Notes: a model not told the origin generated them from the sequence alone. A DNA stretch of 64,000 nucleotides from Doryteuthis pealeii (GCA_023376005.1 CM042139.1:135639715-135703714); one strand, 5' to 3'; numbered from the stretch's first letter, positions 32,265-43,489 are shown. A program made the numbers and translations.

Positions 32265-32700
32265 TGTGACAATATATTACTTGATCTAGCACCCAGACCG
32301 AGTATTGCCGGTCCCCAGTAAATATTATTTAAGTGGTGACAGGTGCTGTCCAGATGATGTCACCCACTCGATGTGGAAAAGGAGGTGGGTGGTTCAAAGA
32401 AACCCAATATATGGCGACGAATCTCATGGTTCTGTCTGTTTTCCTCTTTTGGTGACTGAGACGCAAGGAGACAGAAGTTACCGCGAACGAGGAAAGAGGA
32501 ACAATTCAAAGCTTCGGAAGGAGTATGTTCCTAGAAGAACGAAATGACTCGATTGCTGTACCCATTATCTATTTATTCTTCCAAGATTTCAGAGACTTCA
32601 GAGACTGAACGAAGTTAATAAATCAACGAGACCCTAAAGCCTTAGACGCATATTGTTCTTGTTTACTCCTCCATATCCAACGATTTTGTTATCACCGACA
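32265..32700 (+). mobile_element. Possible solo LTR, weak
   Basis: Starts TGTGACAATATATTAC and ends ATCACCGACA, with AATAAA at about 32617. The internal sequence is GC-richer than the flanks. No target duplication was seen. The 80-codon frame inside has no recognised domain. Confidence 0.3.
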
Positions 32701-33580
32701 TAGCAGTCATCAGTTGCTACACTGTACTCTTAATTAAGTCAAAATCTGATTTGAATTGGGATTTTTAAGAGTTGATTTCTTGAGTTTATATTTCTTTGTA
32801 ACTTATAGTTTTTTTTTACTGTTTGCCTTTGAACTAGTGCATCCGATTTGGAGATCTGAAAAATGTGAATTGGCCCTTTATTACCACTACTCCTAGTCCC
32901 ACATTAATCCGGAATGGTAGTATCTCTTAGGGACCGATTTATAGATCAAATATATCTGTTTAAACAGTATTGTCTACAAAAAAGAACCTACAACTATTAA
33001 GATACAACCCCCAAAATGTACATATGACCGCAATTCCCTAAACCTAGGAATAAAATGCAACTAGACGTTTTGACAGGCCATTAAAATCAATGAATCATGC
33101 TTAATGTCTGAATAAGTAAAACGGAGATATTGGATTATTGCAATTATGATTCTTTTACGAATAGTTATAAGTTCTATAATTATTATGGAATTAGAATCGT
33201 GATTAATATTATGAAATGAAAAGAAACATATTGGTTTTCATTTAGAGTACAAGGTAGGTGAAAAGAAGTCGTTGTTCAATGTCTTTATGAATATATTTAC
33301 TAGATTACATAGCAGCGACAAAAAACTGTCAAAGTTGTTTTTAGGTTTTCATATTATAATAAAAAGGCTGCTAAAATATATTTATTAAAAGACTATTCAC
33401 AGTATCATATTTTGTTAATCAGAACTCTCAGGCGTCTTTACTAAATATATATTTATAGTTAATTAACAGTTTCCATATAGAATATATAAATTATCAAAAT
33501 ACATACAATAGAATGTCTACATGTGTGTACATAACTCTTTCCTGTATTATTTCCTTGGAATTGCCTATGTCTATGCAATG
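32701..33580. other. AT-rich spacer
   Basis: Nothing recognised. Confidence 0.4.
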
Positions 33581-33582
33581 CT

Positions 33583-33650
33583 TGGCTTTTTTGTTTAATG
33601 GAATATCAACCCTTGTGGGCTATTTAATGCCAAATTTTGTTTTGTATATA
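33583..33650 (-). mobile_element. SINE group C, 3' tail (inverted)
   Basis: GTTTAATGGAATATCAACCC and GGGCTATTTAATGCCAAAT are the inverted 3' end blocks. Confidence 0.65.
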
Positions 33651-33659
33651 TAATTCGTA

Positions 33660-34620
33660 GGCAAATAGTTTGTAGTTAACAGTTTTTGTTTGGTCTCGCT
33701 TTATAAACTGATAGAAATAATTTTCACTAACTGCCTGTGTACAAATATATTGGTAGAAATAATTTTTATGTTAAATTATAAGCGGGTACTTTATATATAA
33801 GAGAAGAGACAGTTAACACATTGTGACCTAAGGAAAATGATATTTATGCATAAATAAGATAAATGACTAGAAATGAACCCAACTACAACACTAACACACG
33901 GTAAAGAAGCCTACCATAGTAAATTGTTTTTATTTTACAATTTTATATCTTGTAGAAATTTCAAAGTATATGATTAAATTGCTAACGAATTCTCCGAAAA
34001 ACAGGAGAGTAGAACTAACTGCAGGAGATCAAGAAATGGAAGGACATTTTCCAAGGAGTCACTTTATTCCCATTACTGTGAAGGAAGGGTAACGCTTAAT
34101 TATACCCTGGGGAGTTGAAATGGAGTATAGACATTTAAAGAGTGTGAAGCTGAAATATATAATGTATATAGCTATGGTAAAAATGTAAAATAGAAAATGA
34201 AAACTTTGAAACAAATATTCAGCAATTTAGGCGTGTATATTGAATAGAGGAATGATAAAATATAAAGGCGACAATAAAGAAAGAGAAAGGCATCACTTAC
34301 GTACGTACGATATAGTCAGAATTCTAAAAATACCCATGGCTATCCGGTCTAAAAATTGCTTAGAAATACTAGTGAAATATACCGCACCTAAATCTAGAAG
34401 AAATACAATGAAATATTCATTAGAAATATTTGTTTATTTATTTACTTTTGAAAGTTTGATATCCAAGGTTTTCGAACCAAACCGAATCTCTCTTCTGTAT
34501 GCTATAATCTGCTTAAACAATTTCGTTACTCATATACGATAAAAACAAATAATATTTTTCAGATATGAATAATTATATAACACATGCCGGTTCACGGTTT
34601 CGGTTTATGGAAACGATGCT
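33660..34620. other. Spacer without recognised features
   Basis: A 100-codon plus frame at 34.24-34.54 kb has no recognisable domain and is treated as chance. Confidence 0.4.
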
Positions 34621-34629
34621 CCGGCTCAG

Positions 34630-35442
34630 TATTACAGTCGTTGGATGGGATGATACCAAATATAATACTATATAGAGAGATTTCTTCTAATGCTGGTCGT
34701 AGCACATATTATAGTATTATAGTGTCCTGAAGGAGAGCTAGTTCTATGCTTTCTCATCAACTCGGCTGAAATATAATTAAATAACCAAAAGCTGTCAACG
34801 GATCAACAAAACAAATAAACAGAACGCTTCTTGATGGTTATGTACAAAATATATACATTTATTTTACAAAGGAGCGAAGTAATTTCTTTGTCGGTTGATT
34901 GGCGATCTACAGCTGGTTTTTGGCTAAATTATCAATTTTGTACCGAGTGGCAAGATATCAGAGTGTATCGGTAAAGTTGGGCAAGGGCACCGATCTATGG
35001 CGAGCTCCCTGGTTTCGGAGTGTCTGACTTCAGCGGACGTTCTCCACTTCTCTCTCTTCTTTTCCTTCTTCTCGGTCTCTATGGTTCCGGCAGTTGGTCT
35101 GTTATTTATGGGATCCAGACCTCCCCACCCCTAACATATGTCTCTGATTGGCCAGCCACTCGATAACATTGCCTACCTGTCTAAATGGCCTTGTGTCAGC
35201 CTTAGTTGTAGTTTTCCATTGGTTTTTTCAAATGCCACAACTCAAGGCCAACCATTGATTCATTTATTTAAGTTTTTGAAATTGTTGACATATTTTCAAA
35301 AACTGGAATCTTATTTGTTAAATTATCATTATATTTTGTCAAAATTTAAAATTCCGATCATATTTGTCAAATTCCATAATTTAAGGAATTTATGCCCACG
35401 TGAGAATTCTTTGTTTAGATAAATTTATATTTTTAATTTAAA

Positions 35443-35515
<73 letters not shown>

Positions 35516-35664
35516 GTTTTTTCTTATTGTTACATTTTCTTTTCTTGCAGTAACTTTTAACTTTTAACAGACTACCATAATTAATAATTAGGGTAGTTTT
35601 AATTAATTAGTAATTAATTAACAGAACGCCAATCAACCCATAACATCTTTATAGTGTTATATTA
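34630..35664. mobile_element. Unclassified 1.0-kb element, copy 1 (partner 62.11 kb)
   Basis: Shares with 62111-63402 a CCAAATATAATACTAT start block, an inner GTTGATTGGCGAT block (34893) inverted as GCCAATCAACCCATAAC (35629), TCTGATTGGCCAGCCA, GATAACATTGCC, AAATGGCCTTGTGTCAGCC and the end AGTGTTATATTA. An (ATT)n of 24 units lies at 35444-35516. It has no significant open frame. It may be an LTR or a foldback-type non-autonomous element. Confidence 0.6.
35444..35516. repeat. (ATT)n microsatellite
   Basis: About 24 ATT units inside the unclassified element. No RLE LINE sequence adjoins it, unlike most AAT/ATT tracts here. Confidence 0.96.
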
Positions 35665-36985
35665 TACTAAACTTTAATATAAGCTACTCAGCATCCTATA
35701 ATTTTTGATAATGACCATCTTATATGTAATATGGGCAATTACTGCTAGTAATATCTATAATGATCGACCATAGACCAGGTTCCATATAACCAGAGGAAAA
35801 TAACTCGTTGGCTAGTGGACAACAGAAATTAAAAAAAAAAAAAATTAATGTGTAATGGAAGTAATTTGATTGAAATGAAACATAACATTTATATTAATAA
35901 GAGAATTATTAGAAAGATTAACTCACGACGAGAAACATGATCTGATAAATAGATTGATTTTAACAGCATATCAAAGGTTGTAGGACTATTTTTTACCTAG
36001 ATGTTAAGTGTGAGACAACGAGAATTTCAGCTGGCGTTTACAATTTATTTTATTTTTGTAAGACGGAAGAAGTAATTTCGTTACAATAAAAAATATTAAA
36101 ACCGAAATGATCAGAAAATGTTAATTTTTCCGACTGAGTTCACAAGTTTAAGCAAAGGTCAACGGAGCTACTAAATTGCTAAGTGTATTAAAACTGCCAA
36201 AATTCCTTGATATGATTGGCGACGGGGAAACTCAATGCGATTACATTACCTTTTTCTGAAGCCGAAAAATCGCATGAGCTGACATCGAAATTGTTTTTGC
36301 TCCTTCCACTTAATGTGATACAAGCAACCTGCTTCAGTGATGGGCATAGATATATTCCTAACACTTCCTTCTCGATCTCTGTTAATGAAAGCTAGGTTCT
36401 CATTGGCTGGCCAATGAAATGCGGTTTGGCATGGTGTTTTCATATAGAGTTTTCTTTCATACTATATAACCAGAAAGAAGGGAGACTCTACAAGAACAAA
36501 TATGTCACGCCAAAATTACAGACAAAATAAACACTTGTTCCGCGAAGAATACGTTTCTGATAGGAGAGATCTTATCTCTGATAACGCAGTCCAAACAACT
36601 ATTCCTCCTAAAAACACAATGCTATTTAGCATAAAGAAATAATGCCTGTCAAATTCATCTCCATGTCTTTTATCTCAAGTGTGTGAAACATATTACTTTT
36701 CTATTGTATATAGACATATAATCATATTCCAACATATTTTTTCATTTCTTATCGTTAACATAAAGTTTTCTCTTTCTTGGAGCAGCAAACGACTTCAGCA
36801 ACCAATCCCTTAATGGATCACAAAGACGATCCGATTAGGTTGCATCAATCCTCATTCGGCGAATCTTTCGAATATGCATGTGTTCAACCTACTGATATGA
36901 CCACATTGGGAATCGCGTTCATTAGACATTTATATTTACAGATTTTGGTAGGTGTTTCTTAAGAGATTTTTTGCACATGGTCCTC
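35665..36985. other. Spacer without recognised features
   Basis: About 1.3 kb. Small frames at 36.25-36.44 (-) and 36.78-36.96 (+) kb lack recognisable domains. Confidence 0.4.
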
Positions 36986-36989
36986 TTGA

Positions 36990-37557
36990 ATAAGAATATT
37001 CGCTAGCCTATTAGCGTGGGTGGGAAAAGTTATCCACTGGGTATCGTGCTAGATATTAAGCATTTACAATGCTACTAAATGGTATATGCACTAATCGAAA
37101 TCTGTTCTAGATAATGAGATGCATACAATTCTTTGGAATTTTATATACAGATGGATCACCCTATCCGCGACAGTAGATAAGACCTAGTATTAAGAAAGAA
37201 AACAAGAAAAACTGAACTTGTCATGTAGTGGATGTTGCCGTTCCGGCGGAGGTAAAATGAAAGAAAACGAAAAGATGGAAAAATGTTTGGACCTTGCCAG
37301 AGAACTAAAAAAAAAAAAAAATTAAACATGAGGGTGAAGGTGATTCTACTTGCAGTTGATGACTTTGCAACGGTCTCCAAAGTTTTGGAAAAAGAATGGA
37401 TGACTTAGAAATCAAAGGAAGAATTGATACCATTCTGACAAACTTTGTTCTGTTAGAATATTCAGAAAATGTTGAAAAACCTGAGGTGAGTTGTTGTCAT
37501 TTAGACGCTAGTGAAAAAATACCAATTAACGTTGGTGTGAAAAAATTGCAAGGGGTG
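36990..37557 (+). mobile_element. RLE LINE, 5'-truncated copy
   Basis: Begins in the segment after the knuckle (RVGGKSYPLGI corresponds to WVGKVIHWE) and continues through MHTILWNF-like text and TDHPIR. The RLE motif region is damaged (the RRPDL region reads as an out-of-frame DKTYY). CLDLARELKK is readable, as are a VKVILLAVD relic of VKVIPIVVG and a C-terminal DLEIKGRIDTI block. It ends AGGGGTGAAATAATAAT in the tail. Confidence 0.85.
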
Positions 37558-37558
37558 A

Positions 37559-37599
<41 letters not shown>

Positions 37600-37626
37600 G
37601 AAGAAGAAGAAGAAGAAGAAGAAGAA
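37558..37626. repeat. (AAT)n(AAG)n tail
   Basis: About 14 AAT units switch to about nine AAG units. The same switch occurs in the tail at 61.77 kb. Confidence 0.96.
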
Positions 37627-37629
37627 ACA

Positions 37630-38500
37630 CCAGTTTAAACTAATGTGAATAACTGGTATGGAATGAAAATAGTGCTAATCCATGTATTAGTCATAGAGGT
37701 ACGACACTTTCATGTAGATTAAATTGTTTTTATCGACAAAAGTGCGATAAAATTCCACATCAATCAACAGAAATGCCAACCCATTCCAACCCACACTGAA
37801 AAATACTCGGCGATAACAAAAACTTTTTACATAAAATAACCCCAAGAAAAGTCATATTACAAGCTACAATTATTTAAAAAAAAAACAACCATCCAAAACA
37901 AAAAGAAAATAAGTTACAATAGATGAAATAACATTTTTCTTGGAACCCGTGTATTAGATGAATTAATTACTACAAAAAATAATGCTATTAAAAGTATAAA
38001 CCGGATCTGTGTACAACAGTATACTCTGGTTACAACGTTCGCTGTATTGTGGGTATGCACTGATCTAGACTAAAAACAAACAAACTATAAACCAAAATAA
38101 ATGTTTAAAAAAACTACAAATATCCAAACTTCGCGGCATTCAGAATGCATACCAAATATCTTAAAACATTTTTTCTCTTTTCTTTTTTTCATTAAAAATC
38201 ATGACACATTTTTCAATTCCAAAGTTCCATTCCAATAGTTGAGATGTATATTCTAATAGATTGTATATGTGTTTTTAATAAATATTTTATAGTATTCATG
38301 AGATGGCTGATCTAATATGACTTTGAAAATTTGTAGCAACCTTTACATTTTCTTAGTATATGATTTTGCGATATCAATGCTATTACAAATAGTAATGGCT
38401 AGAGGGGGTCTCCCTGGAAGATGTAATTTTTATTTTATTTATTTATTTATTTTTTTAACTTCTGCTTGGGTTTGCGAACCTTCTGTTATTTTCCCTCTCT
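37630..38500. other. AT-rich spacer
   Basis: Nothing recognised. TTTATTTATTTATTTATT at about 38430 is a short tetranucleotide run. Confidence 0.4.
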
Positions 38501-38504
38501 ATAT

Positions 38505-38685
38505 TTACATAGGTTTCGTGATTAACATTAGTCGATCGGTGGAGTGTCCCAGTGTCAGAATCAGCCTAACAGCCAGGGAGTCCCCTTTTCACTACCGCTA
38601 GATCAGGGATATTGTTTGGCGTCTGGGTACGAACCCGGAACCTAAGGTTTCTTGCCGGATGCTCTACAGATTGAGCTAATCTTGA
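38505..38685 (-). mobile_element. SINE group B (inverted), internally deleted
   Basis: GAGTCCCCTTTTCACTACCGC, TAGATCAGGGATATTG, TTGGCGTCTGGGTAC, CGAACCCGGAACC (B-box) and GATGCTCTACAGATTGAGCT (A-box) match the inverted group B order. The segment between the GACGCC block and the head is deleted. Confidence 0.75.
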
Positions 38686-38730
38686 CATATACTATTATAT
38701 TAATATTATTAAATTGGATTAGTTACCATA

Positions 38731-39330
38731 CAGTGAGGAAAATAAGTATTTCACCCCCTGCTCATTTTTTGAGTTTTCAACCTTACAAAAATAGGAATGG
38801 TGTATAATTCTCAGGGTCTTGAAAGTGAGAGATAGAATATAATCTTTATTAGAAAATCACATTATATCAATTTTTGAACATTTATTTGTATTTTATTGAA
38901 AAAATATTCCACCCAAATATAACTCACTACTTAGTGAAAAAACCCTTTTTGGTAAGCACAGCAGCCAGGCGTTTCTTGTAGTTGATTAGTAAGTTTTTAT
39001 AGATCCTAGGGGGATTTTGGCCGACTCGTCTTTATAGATCTTCTCCAAATCCTTAAGGCTTGTAGGTTGTCGTTCGGAAACTCAAAGCTTCAGCTCCCTC
39101 CACGGATTCCCTAAAGGATTAAGGTCCAAAACTGACGAGGCCACTTCATTAATTTAATGTGCTTCTTCTTGAGTCACTCCTTTGTTGCCTTAGCCATATG
39201 CTTTAGGTCATTGACATGCTGAAACACGATTTTCTCAAATGTGCCTGTTCACATGACTTCCTAGACCAATGAGAGGCCCGCTTGAGACGATCCTAAGTTT
39301 AAGATCTATCGATCAAAGTATCTGAATTCC
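38731..39330 (-). mobile_element. Tc1-like transposon, transposase C-terminal relic
   Basis: The plus-strand end CAGTGAGGAAAATAAGTATT, preceded by TA, matches a terminal inverted repeat typical of Tc1-like elements. On the minus strand the transposase tail reads KHMAKATKE, KKKHIKLMKWP, SSVLDLNPLGNPWRELK and LINYKKRLAAVLTKKGFF, with frameshifts. In DD34E enzymes the block is PDLNPIENLW. Here the catalytic Glu position is Gly, so the copy could not be active even with the frame restored. The other terminus and the first two thirds are missing. Confidence 0.85.
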
Positions 39331-39755
39331 AGTGTCATTTTCTTTTGTTTTACTCTTATTTGACATTACTCTACACTACTTGCTAAGAAGTATAGTCTAT
39401 GTCTATCAATTATGAAACATAATTGCATTAACAAACTGAATTTTCCCTAACAACCAACAAGAATTGATGTCATGTAAAATCAGCCAAACAAACATCGTTT
39501 ATTGTTCCATTTAAACAACTAATAAATAAATCATCAGACATGAACATAGAAAAAACAATGGAACAAACATGACATATCTATTTGTTTAAGCATGTTCATA
39601 ACGGTGTGTCTATTCTTGTCTGATCACATATAACGATCGATATTCATCTGAACATACTAAAAAATCTCTCTTTACTACTTTCACTATATGCATATTAAGG
39701 GCGTCGAAAAATTGGTTCAAACGTTTAAGAATATAACATTTTTATTACTGTGGAT
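39331..39755. other. Spacer without recognised features
   Basis: Nothing recognised. Confidence 0.4.
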
Positions 39756-39757
39756 AC

Positions 39758-40020
39758 GCCCGGGGTATAATGGTTATCGTCGTAAGAAATTGATACAGTA
39801 ACACGATGAACTCGTGTTACTGTCCTGGTCGAGACTGGCTCGATTTCACATAACGCTAATATCCGTGAGAAAAGTATAAATCCAAATATTCTCCCTTCAG
39901 CTATGGGTAAATAGTAGGGCAGACTGGGTTTGGTATAGAAACCGGTCTAGGAGAAGGAGAACTCTGAATTCAAACCTGTTAAACTCACATCTTAATCATA
40001 CGGAAGGGGTTGATAAATAC
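39758..40020 (+). mobile_element. SINE group A, near full length, with hairpin in head
   Basis: Head GGGGTATAATGGTTATCG, a B-box-like region after a duplicated block, CACATAACGCTAATATCC, CAGCTATGGGTAAATAGTAG, GTATAGAAACCGGTCTAGG, AGAAGGAGAACTCTGAATTC and the terminus GGAAGGGGTTGATAAATAC are all present. At 39795-39823, ACAGTAACACGA and TCGTGTTACTGT form a perfect 12-bp inverted pair around TGAAC, which other copies lack. Confidence 0.8.
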
Positions 40021-40107
40021 TTATAGAAATAAAAATATTTTTTAATATGTTATCAGAAGCAATATTGCATCGTCAGTGATTTGAAAGATGGAGAAGAAAC
40101 GTTTGGC

Positions 40108-40175
40108 TGTTTTCTTGTTTAGTTTAATGGCATATCAACTCTTATCGATTATTTAATGCCAAATCTTATTTTAAA
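40108..40175 (-). mobile_element. SINE group C, 3' tail (inverted)
   Basis: GTTTAATGGCATATCAACTC and GATTATTTAATGCCAAATC. Confidence 0.65.
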
Positions 40176-40274
40176 TGTATATGATTTCTTTAAGAAATCA
40201 TTTTATTAATTTAATATGTATTAATAAATTGTTAACTTGTGTATTGAGAAATTAGTAATAATAATTATCATTAT

Positions 40275-40560
40275 TGTGTATTACTAAATACTGGGGTTGG
40301 CCCTCGGCCATCGCCTTCTCACAATTATATGATAAAAAGGGTGGGTGTTTGACTGCTCGTTTAACCAAAATAAGGGCCAAAGGTGGAGTGTTGCATGTCA
40401 CGGGACCACTTTTTTTCCGGTTCACAGACCGCTCAGCCACAGCAATTCTCTCTTCAGGCATTACGAGTCGCCACCCACAGCCAGCAGCTGGCCCCATTGG
40501 AGGTGTTTTACCCCTCATTGTTACAGAATTCACTCACGTTTTTATTTTGCATGTGACATG
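40275..40560 (+). repeat. Interspersed repeat F, copy 2
   Basis: Shares TATATGATAAAAAGG, GGCCAAAGGTGGAGTGTTGC, GACCGCTCAGCCAC, GAGTCGCCACCCACAG and GCTGGCCCCATTGGAGG with 56715-57250. The open frames of 90-99 codons on both strands belong to the repeat. Confidence 0.75.
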
Positions 40561-41690
40561 TCCAATCCGGTAAGATGGAATACGGAGAGTTGTTTTATTA
40601 GTCAATGGAGGAAATAATTGTTCTTCTTTCTAAATAAGTGAAAGAGGTGATTTCTCTTAAGTTCTAAATCAATCGTCTTCAATCCTCGCTGTCTTGGTAC
40701 CAGCAGTCAGTTTTCGAATATCCGTAAATCTTTCGTTACTGTATCAGAATCATGCATTTTTTTCATATTACCACTCCCTCTCAGTCATTATGCAGAGACG
40801 AACAACACTTTTTCCATCCTAATGTCCTGATGGAGGTTTGATTAAAACCTAAACGTTTTAACGTCGACTTCATCATCTAAAATAAATGTATCTTTTCTTT
40901 TTAATTTTTTGTTTGTTTTTTTCTACATACGTTATTTTTGAAATGAGATAATGTAGAGTTTAGTTTTCTTTTGCAAAAATCTCTAATTTAAAGCGAAAGC
41001 TAAGTGTTTTTGTTATTCTCCTGATGAACACTACTGACAAGCCAACAGAGGTATCCTCAAATCAGACACACTGGATTGCACTACATTTTAATAAGTATAC
41101 GCTTGCTCCAGCACCAAGAACACACAGAAATGAAACTTTATTTGTTGATTTATTTTTGTCTTATAAGATCTAAATTTTGTATTTGTTCTTTCATTGATTT
41201 TTAACAGTCATTATTTTTGTTTGTTATCCAGCTTCTTTCATTGACCATTGTATCAACCAGCAAAAAAGTATAATTAATAGCTTGCCTGTTTCTTTGCATT
41301 CGGATACTTACTGATACAAAATATCGTAAATTTGCCTGAAAGTAAATAAGGCTGTAATTGAGCAGAAAAAGAAAACACACAAAAAAAAGCCCCAGGGGAA
41401 AAGGATATAAAATAAAGGTTGAGTTGGTGACATGCCATCGTTGAGAGAAATTGAAATTGATTACGTAATAAATTATACGATAAATCAAATTAGATTAGAT
41501 TAAAAGTGTCTTTTTATTTAGACTTTTAAAAATCTTATGTGATTAAATTGATTAAAATCAAAGTTGCATTTATTCTTGCTCTACGACAAGCAGGGGAATT
41601 AGCTTATTTTTTCATTAATTTATACTTCCCTAATATAGAAGGTAATTTCAGCATAGAATACAAAATTAGAAGAATACTCGTAAATCAATA
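40561..41690. other. Spacer without recognised features
   Basis: A TCCTGATGGAGG block before TTAAAACCTAAACGTTTTAAC at about 40820-40860 resembles the CTGAAGA then AACGTT motif found in other dispersed repeats. Otherwise nothing. Confidence 0.4.
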
Positions 41691-41692
41691 TA

Positions 41693-42287
41693 TACTGTGG
41701 CACCTTGACTTACGAGTGCCTCAACATACGAGCTTTTTCGAGTTAAGAGCTGTCACTCTGTCGAAGTTCTTCTTTATGTTCAGAGATAAAATTTGAGGTA
41801 CGACCGAGCTCCAAATACGCTTATGTTAATAAGTTTACGAAAAACATTTAGGGCCGGTTTAGCTCAGCTGGGGGAGCAATCACCTCCAGACCAGAAGTTT
41901 CGATACCGGCCCTCGCCAACTCATTGCAGAAGTAGTACATCTTTGATCTATACGGTAAAGTGGGTAGATGTGGCATCCCATATTAGACGCATAAATAGTC
42001 TCCCTGGTCTAGCGCTTGTGAAAAGAGACTAGACTTCCTCGCTGTCCAAAAATACTGCTTTACCACTTATTACGTCAAAGAAAACTATCATTCAAAAAAT
42101 AAATGAACATTAAAATCTGTTTTCATACAATACACTGTTATTTTCCTTATTAAACAAATGTATAAAAATAGGGCCTAGAACGGATTAATAGCATTTCAGT
42201 TATTTCAATGGTAAACATTGTTTTGATATACGAGGAAATTGAGTAACGAGTGGAAAAGAAATAGCTCATAAGTCAAAGTGCAATGTA
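41693..42287. mobile_element. Pogo/Tigger-like MITE, carrying a SINE
   Basis: The left end ACTGTGGCACCTTGACTTACG with nearby TCGAGTTAAGAGCTGTCA matches the inverted right end CTCATAAGTCAAAGTGCAATGT. TA dinucleotides lie at both limits. The TIR type (GTGGTACCTTGACTTACGAG) is one I associate with pogo/Tigger-class elements. No transposase remains. A group B SINE at 41850-42050 sits inside, so the MITE is older than that SINE. Confidence 0.7.
41850..42050 (+). mobile_element. SINE group B, nested in MITE
   Basis: Head GGGCCGGTTTAGCTCAGCTG and the B-box region TTTCGATACCGGCC, then AGAAGTAGTACATC, GTAGATGTGGCATCCC, CTGGTCTAGCGCTTGTG and the truncated end CTCGCTGTCC. The 3' GGCCGGCCCGACGAC block is missing. 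Confidence 0.82.
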
Positions 42288-42289
42288 TT

Positions 42290-42425
42290 AGCTGGTTAGT
42301 TGTTTAGTTTTACAACACATCAATCCTTTTCGGGTTATTTAATGTCAAATCAAATCATTTTGATAAACAAAGGACTCGCGTTGCTTACAATACCTGTTGT
42401 TGCTGAAGTAGTCACCCAAACAATG
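42290..42425 (-). mobile_element. SINE group C, 3' half (inverted)
   Basis: GCTGGTTAGTTGTTTAG tail, TTACAACACATCAATCC, GGGTTATTTAATGTCAAATC, GTTGCTTACAATACC and GTTGTTGCTGAAGTAGTCACC are the inverse of 2100-2228. It lies directly against the right end of the MITE. Confidence 0.75.
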
Positions 42426-42585
42426 TGTAAGTAAAATATCACTTCCTTATAATTACTTATTGGGCTAAGCTTACATTTGCAGAGCTCAACAAGTAATTTG
42501 CTTATGGACCAACTAAGTAATGCATAATCATGGGTTTCTATTATATTAGACGAATCGAGATACTACAAGTTCAGAGGCGTACTTA

Positions 42586-42975
42586 TCTTAAAGATTATCA
42601 TCATTGCAAGAAATGGAACCGGCGACACTGTTTGCGCTAATAAGTAAAGTAGAGTCGTCGGGGTGGCCTAAAGTTGGTCTCAGTCAGACAGAGAGGGAGA
42701 CTATCCACTTTTCAATAGCGCTAGACCAAGGAGATTATTTTGGCGTCTGAGCTGGAGCGCCACACCTACCATCAGCTGCTCACTTTACTGCACAGATCCA
42801 TGTGCTACTCATGAGTTCAGTTGGCGAAGGCCAGTATCGAAGGCGGAACCTTGTAGTTCCTAGTCGGACGCTCTATCGACTGAGCTAGGGGCGTTGTGCT
42901 AATTCTCTTGAAAATGCTTGAATCCATCTGTTCTCCTCCCACTAATGGCCTAGTAGTAAGATAAACTGTGTTATT
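42586..42975 (+). mobile_element. SINE group A interrupted by a SINE group B
   Basis: The left part (42586-42656: AAGAAATGGAACCGGCGACAC, TTTGCGCTAAT) and the right part (42897-42975: GTGCTAATTCTCTTGAAAATG, CTGTTCTCCTCCCACTAATGG, CCTAGTAGTAAGATAAACTG) are halves of one group A element split by the group B copy. TTTGCGCTAAT on the left and GTTGTGCTAAT on the right may be the diverged target duplication. Confidence 0.7.
42657..42896 (-). mobile_element. SINE group B (inverted), full length, nested
   Basis: Starts GTCGTCGGGGTGGCC and carries CTTTTCAATAGCGCTAGACC, TTTTGGCGTCTGAGC, GAGCGCCACACCTACC, CAGATCCATGTGCTACTCATG, GGCCAGTATCGAAGG and GACGCTCTATCGACTGAGCT. All blocks of 29530 are present in inverse order. 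Confidence 0.85.
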
Positions 42976-42989
42976 TAGACGTGGCTAAT

Positions 42990-43318
42990 CACCAATCTGT
43001 AGCCGAGTCAAAGCTTCTTTATGGTTTCACCAGTTGGACAATTGAAACGCTTAGAGAAAAAGCTTGATGGAAACTACACGAGGATGCTGCGTGTTGTATT
43101 GAAAATAATCCTGTAAGCAACACACCACGAGAAAGCAGTTGTACAACCATTTGCTCCCTATCAGACAAACCATCCAAGTAAGATAAACTTTCTTCTGTGG
43201 ACATCTACACATACACACACCAGTGTACGCCGACAAGAAAAAAGAACTATATCAATCAACTCTGTGTGGATTATGAATGCTTGCGTAGGATCTACCAGGG
43301 GTGATGGTCGATAGGGAT
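42990..43318 (+). mobile_element. RTE/BovB-like LINE C-terminal relic
   Basis: Broken frames read LLYGFTSWTIETL, a MLRVVLKIIL-type relic, HHEKAVVQPFAP-like text for the QLYG..LPPI block, ETIQVR-type text, LLWTSTHT, and then YINQLCVDYECL with LPG.MVDRD at the end. This is the order of RTE-type LINE tails (QLYG, LPPI, GHCWRS, VGRP, YIDQL, DRD). The GHCWRS segment is deleted. Confidence 0.75.
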
Positions 43319-43320
43319 TG

Positions 43321-43426
<106 letters not shown>

Positions 43427-43489
43427 CTCGTTATCCGTGCTGACAACGTGGCTTGATGAAGATGGGGCCCAGAATTCAAGCTAGTTTTT

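Noticed and set aside
34240..34542. 100-codon plus-strand frame
   Set aside because: Lys/Ile-rich as expected from AT-rich non-coding DNA. No motif or neighbour supports coding.
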